Shown here in pieces: positions 6,538 through 8,336 of a DNA stretch of 8,336 bases (position 1 is its first letter; every line of letters starts with the position of its first letter). The DNA comes from an uncultured Eggerthellaceae bacterium (GTDB taxonomy: Bacteria > Actinomycetota > Coriobacteriia > Coriobacteriales > Eggerthellaceae). The notes beneath the pieces were generated by a model. That model searched no databases. It saw only the letters and a program-made list of their open reading frames with translations, and was not told where the DNA came from. The stretch lies in contig CAMPAJ010000066.1 of NCBI GenBank assembly GCA_946631805.1, positions 1-8,336 of the forward strand, in the 5' to 3' direction. The position numbers were made by a program, and so were the translations under genes.

Positions 6538-6638
6538 CCGATTGGGCGGGATGCCGACCCGCATGGCAGGCATCCCATGAGTCCGAGTTTGCCGTGTATA
6601 TAGGCCCGAGCGCCTGAGCGCTTGGGCCTCCCAATCGG
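6538..6638 (-). promoter_or_regulatory. Structured 5' leader (three-way junction) before the secreted peptidase gene
   Basis: Three nested stems can form. P1 pairs 6630-6638 with 6538-6546 (9 bp, perfect). P2 pairs 6618-6629 with 6602-6613 (12 bp, one A-C mismatch on this strand, loop of 4). P3 pairs 6569-6576 with 6548-6555 (8 bp, perfect, loop of 13). P1 and P2 abut with no unpaired base, and one base separates P3 from P1. P1 ends directly before the CGGAAGGA ribosome binding site. The fold suggests translational or attenuation control; I could not match it to a known riboswitch class. Confidence 0.55.
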
Positions 6639-6907
6639 TGGTTAAAGCATACGGGAGCATTTTTCGGGACCCCGATAACCCGACACTTTGAACACGTCAG
6701 CTCGACGAGGTTGGCACGGGATAGCCACAGAACGAACAAAAACGCAGCTCAGAGCACCTTCACAACTGCAACAACTAATTCATGACTTCTTCACTCTACA
6801 TAAGGACGCCACATTAAAAAATGCCCGTTGAGCGGCCAACTTCGTTTCGAACGACTTATATACTAATAATTTGTACTCTATGTTATTTATATTTTCATTT
6901 ATTTGAG

Positions 6908-6913
6908 TATAAT
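6908..6913 (+). promoter_or_regulatory. Consensus -10 box of an apparently leaderless transcript
   Basis: TATAAT lies 10 nt before the ATG at 6924-6926. A start site about 7 nt after the box falls within a few bases of the ATG, and no purine-rich ribosome binding site precedes it. No good -35 is visible in the AT-rich upstream stretch. Confidence 0.6.
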
Positions 6914-6923
6914 ATTTTGCACA

Positions 6924-7250
6924 ATGGACTACTTAAACGCACAACAAGGTCTGGTGAACCTGTTCACCTCAGACTCGTATAGGCTGCTGTGTTTGCTCGC
7001 GAGCTTGCAAACCGACACCCTCGACGGGAAACGGGTGCGCGAAAGCCAGGAGGAGATTGCACGGCTTTTCCACGTAAGCAAGGGAAAGCTCAATCCCCTG
7101 ATGCAATCGCTCGTCGCATCGGGGTGCATACAGAAGTTCCGGGCGCGGAGCGGCTACACCGTAACCGAGCTCGGGACCCAAGTGGTCGATTACATAGGCC
7201 GGCTCGACGGTGTTGCCTCTTCGTTGCAGGCAGCGTCCGAAGAAGCCTGA
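6924..7250 (+). CDS. Small winged-helix DNA-binding regulator
   Basis: A 108-residue, one-domain putative transcription factor. After an N-terminal helix (SYRLLCLLASLQ, about 18-29), residues about 41-67 read as a helix-turn-helix (SQEEIARLFHVS, then KGKLNPLMQSLVASG). A wing follows (IQKFRARSGYTVTELG, about 69-84) and a short C-terminal helix (about 85-104). The spacing suits MarR-, ArsR- or replication-initiator-type winged helices; the exact family is unclear. ATG 6924 is preferred over an in-frame TTG at 6903, which would overlap the -10 box. The small size, no ligand domain and AT-rich promoter suggest autoregulation (inference). The small ORF at 7271 follows after 20 nt and probably shares the transcript. 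Confidence 0.85.
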   Translation: MDYLNAQQGLVNLFTSDSYRLLCLLASLQTDTLDGKRVRESQEEIARLFHVSKGKLNPLMQSLVASGCIQKFRARSGYTVTELGTQVVDYIGRLDGVASSLQAASEEA

Positions 7251-7270
7251 GCAAAAGGAGTTAGAAAAAG

Positions 7271-7456
7271 ATGTTCGGAACACACAAGCGAGTGTTCGCA
7301 GGCAAGAGCAGCCTGTTTGCCGAACCGTTCTGCCCTTACTTGACCAACGAAGACGGCTATTCCAGTTTACGCCGCACAGTTTTACGCAATTTCTTAAGGC
7401 CGAACCAGCCGCATGATATTCGGCCATCTATACGCGACGGGAAATCACACGCCTAA
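7271..7456 (+). CDS. Small basic hypothetical protein (61 aa), possibly degraded
   Basis: I do not recognise this protein. The frame starts 20 nt after the winged-helix gene stop, with AAAGGAG 10 nt before ATG, a good but slightly distant ribosome binding site. It is basic (about net +5, counting Arg and Lys against Asp and Glu) and has no signal peptide or membrane segment. Codon use in the first half looks like the neighbours; the second half uses rarer codons (TTA, ATA, AGG, CGG), so the end may be read-through after a truncation or frameshift. If real, it is most likely co-transcribed with the regulator. It could also be a chance frame, since a ribosome binding site can occur by accident. 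Confidence 0.45.
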   Translation: MFGTHKRVFAGKSSLFAEPFCPYLTNEDGYSSLRRTVLRNFLRPNQPHDIRPSIRDGKSHA

Positions 7457-7482
7457 CCAAGACACCGCCGCATACTTCTTTC

Positions 7483-7560
7483 CAGAGCCTCCGAGCTTGT
7501 CCCATTTGCGCGAACGCACCATCATCAAACCAGGCAGATGGGATAAGCTCGGGGGCTCTG
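7483..7560 (+). repeat. Long hairpin with 26-bp arms in a convergent spacer
   Basis: The left arm 7483-7508 (begins CAGAGCCTCC) and right arm 7535-7560 (ends GGGGGCTCTG) pair along their full length around a 26-nt loop. There are 23 Watson-Crick pairs and three G-U wobbles in plus-strand RNA; on the minus strand those three are A-C mismatches. TCCCTTTAAG follows the right arm. It lies between the small ORF and the HAD gene, so a terminator acting mainly on plus-strand transcripts is the simplest reading; a small palindromic mobile element is the alternative. Confidence 0.75.
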
Positions 7561-7573
7561 TCCCTTTAAGCTA

Positions 7574-8221
7574 TCACTGGTCCAATACCCACTCTACAAA
7601 TTCAGTAAACGAGCGGAAACGCACATCAGGACATTCCGCCGCAAGCTCTTCTTCGGAAAACATCCCCCACAGCGCCGCCACCGACACGCATCCCGCAGCA
7701 TTGCCAGCATGAATATCGAACGGACTATCGCCCACATACGCGCACTCCAAGGGGTCCACGCCAAGCCGCTCGGCACCAAGGAGGATAGGGTCGGGTTCAG
7801 GCTTTGCCTTAGGACATTCGTCAGGACCGATCAAGCAACCCATGTAGGGCCACGCCCCCGTAATTTGCAAACCGCGCGTAGCAAGCGGCGCCCGCTTGGA
7901 CGTGACCACGCCCATGGCAAACCCCGCATCGGCAAGCACCTTAAGGCCTTCGAGCACACCAGGGAACAGCCTAACGGCAGCATCGTGGTGCGCGTGGTTG
8001 TGCTCGCGGTACACGCGCAGCAACACGTCACGCTGCTCGATGCTATTGGCAAAGTCGAGCATCTGATCTGCAAGCGGTATACCCACCTTCGCCATAAGCG
8101 TCTCGTCCGGCAGCACCTTGCCAAGCACTTCGCGCGTCGCGAACCGCATGCTGCTCAAAATAAGATCATGCGTATCGACCAGCGTCCCATCATTGTCAAA
8201 CAAAAGCGCCTTCAACGCCAT
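7574..8221 (-). CDS. HAD-superfamily hydrolase, phosphoglycolate phosphatase / PpaX-like
   Basis: A 215-residue cytosolic phosphatase of HAD subfamily IA. Motif I is FDNDGT (8-13) with nucleophile Asp9 and acid/base Asp11. A helical cap (about 16-85) follows, including a His-rich segment HNHAHHD. Motif II is VVTSK (Thr107, Ser108), motif III is KAKPEPDP with Lys140, and motif IV is GDSPFDI (Asp165, Asp169). The full set of catalytic residues is present and the length is normal. The substrate is probably a small phosphate ester or pyrophosphate and cannot be set from sequence. ATG 8221 fits the usual HAD start (MALKALLFD), with GGAAGGA 9 nt upstream; an in-frame TTG at 8254 is unlikely. The stop is TGA, followed directly by TAG. 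It stands alone, convergent with the winged-helix unit. Confidence 0.94.
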   Translation of the reverse strand: MALKALLFDNDGTLVDTHDLILSSMRFATREVLGKVLPDETLMAKVGIPLADQMLDFANSIEQRDVLLRVYREHNHAHHDAAVRLFPGVLEGLKVLADAGFAMGVVTSKRAPLATRGLQITGAWPYMGCLIGPDECPKAKPEPDPILLGAERLGVDPLECAYVGDSPFDIHAGNAAGCVSVAALWGMFSEEELAAECPDVRFRSFTEFVEWVLDQ

Positions 8222-8276
8222 CTCCGCACGTCCTTCCCCACTTCGCCCCGCCAACTCGACTGGTTTCAGCCCAGTA

Positions 8277-8282
8277 ATTATA
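8277..8282 (-). promoter_or_regulatory. Consensus -10 box for the HAD hydrolase gene
   Basis: TATAAT on the minus strand lies about 55 nt before the ATG at 8221, implying a leader of about 50 nt. The base at 17-18 nt spacing reads AATTCC/ATTCCG, a weak -35. ACTGG (8259-8263) and CCAGT (8271-8275) form a small inverted repeat over the expected start site. Confidence 0.5.
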
Positions 8283-8304
8283 GCGAAACCCGGCTAGCAC
8301 GGAA

Positions 8305-8335
8305 TTGAAACGCCCAGCCAGGTAGGCTGTTTCAA
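8305..8335. repeat. Inverted repeat at the right edge
   Basis: TTGAAAC (8305-8311) and GTTTCAA (8329-8335) are perfect inverted copies. Inside, AGCC (8316-8319) pairs with GGCT (8325-8328), leaving a 4-nt bulge and a 5-nt loop. It could be the terminator of a gene beyond the window or an operator beside the HAD promoter. The window ends one base later, so the tail cannot be judged. Confidence 0.5.
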
Positions 8336-8336
8336 G

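Larger units (their letters stand above)
6525..6923. other. Divergent intergenic region, no gene seen
   Basis: This 399-bp gap lies between the secreted peptidase gene (leftward) and the winged-helix regulator (rightward). The left third is GC-rich and holds the structured leader. From about 6770 on it becomes very AT-rich and includes the regulator promoter. A 13-bp interrupted palindrome, TCGTT-tcg-AACGA (6842-6854), lies about 55 bp upstream of that -10 and could be an operator. I see no promoter for the peptidase gene that I would defend. Confidence 0.55.

Noticed and set aside
6538..6638. Known c-di-GMP-I or c-di-AMP riboswitch
   Set aside because: CACGGCAAAC recalls part of the c-di-GMP-I consensus, but the following ACGCAAAGC segment and tetraloop receptor are not seen, and no ydaO-type core is visible.
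7483..7560. Insertion-sequence ends
   Set aside because: Only 26 bp lie between the arms, no transposase is present, and I see no flanking target duplication, so an IS call is not supported.
7709..8308. Plus-strand 199-aa frame opposite the HAD gene
   Set aside because: It is antisense to a protein with all four HAD motifs, and no domain is recognisable.

Overview
The window reads as chromosomal DNA from a high-GC Gram-positive bacterium, most likely a gut-type Coriobacteriia member (Eggerthellaceae-like). The grounds are a GC-rich coding bias, a Ser/Thr kinase with C-terminal membrane helices, a PurF-like protein of the MGGFYG type, a secreted Cys-rich papain-like protein and an apparently leaderless promoter. 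The family assignment comes from remembered sequence similarity, not a search, so the genus is left open. I see no tRNA, rRNA, CRISPR array, transposase or phage gene.

Layout. Positions 1-1604 (minus) hold a GTG-started Ser/Thr protein kinase that runs off the left edge. Upstream of it on the same strand is an acidic lipoprotein (1708-2508). A 381-bp divergent promoter region separates the lipoprotein from a plus-strand amidophosphoribosyltransferase paralogue (2890-4314). This protein keeps its PRPP loop and the four presumed Fe-S cysteines but has lost the glutaminase residues. A convergent spacer (4315-4659) carries a hairpin terminator nested in a long inverted repeat. Next come a WYL-domain regulator (4660-5658, minus) and, upstream of it on the same strand, a secreted protein with a coiled coil and a C39/papain-like domain (5751-6524, minus). 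The second divergent region (6525-6923) has two halves. The peptidase-proximal half can fold into a three-way junction next to the ribosome binding site. The other half is very AT-rich and drives a small winged-helix regulator (6924-7250, plus), apparently from a leaderless mRNA. A small basic ORF (7271-7456) follows it. A 26-bp-arm hairpin separates this pair from a convergent HAD phosphatase (7574-8221, minus) that has its own promoter at the right edge.

How the genes work together. The window is a set of short, mostly independent transcription units. Likely partnerships are lipoprotein with kinase (an envelope sensing theme) and winged-helix regulator with small ORF. The WYL regulator lies just downstream of the secreted peptidase but has its own promoter and a pair of direct repeats. 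Nothing here amounts to a clearly new defence or biosynthetic system. The parts most worth a second look are the glutaminase-dead PurF paralogue, the structured leader of the secreted peptidase and the long hairpins in both convergent spacers.
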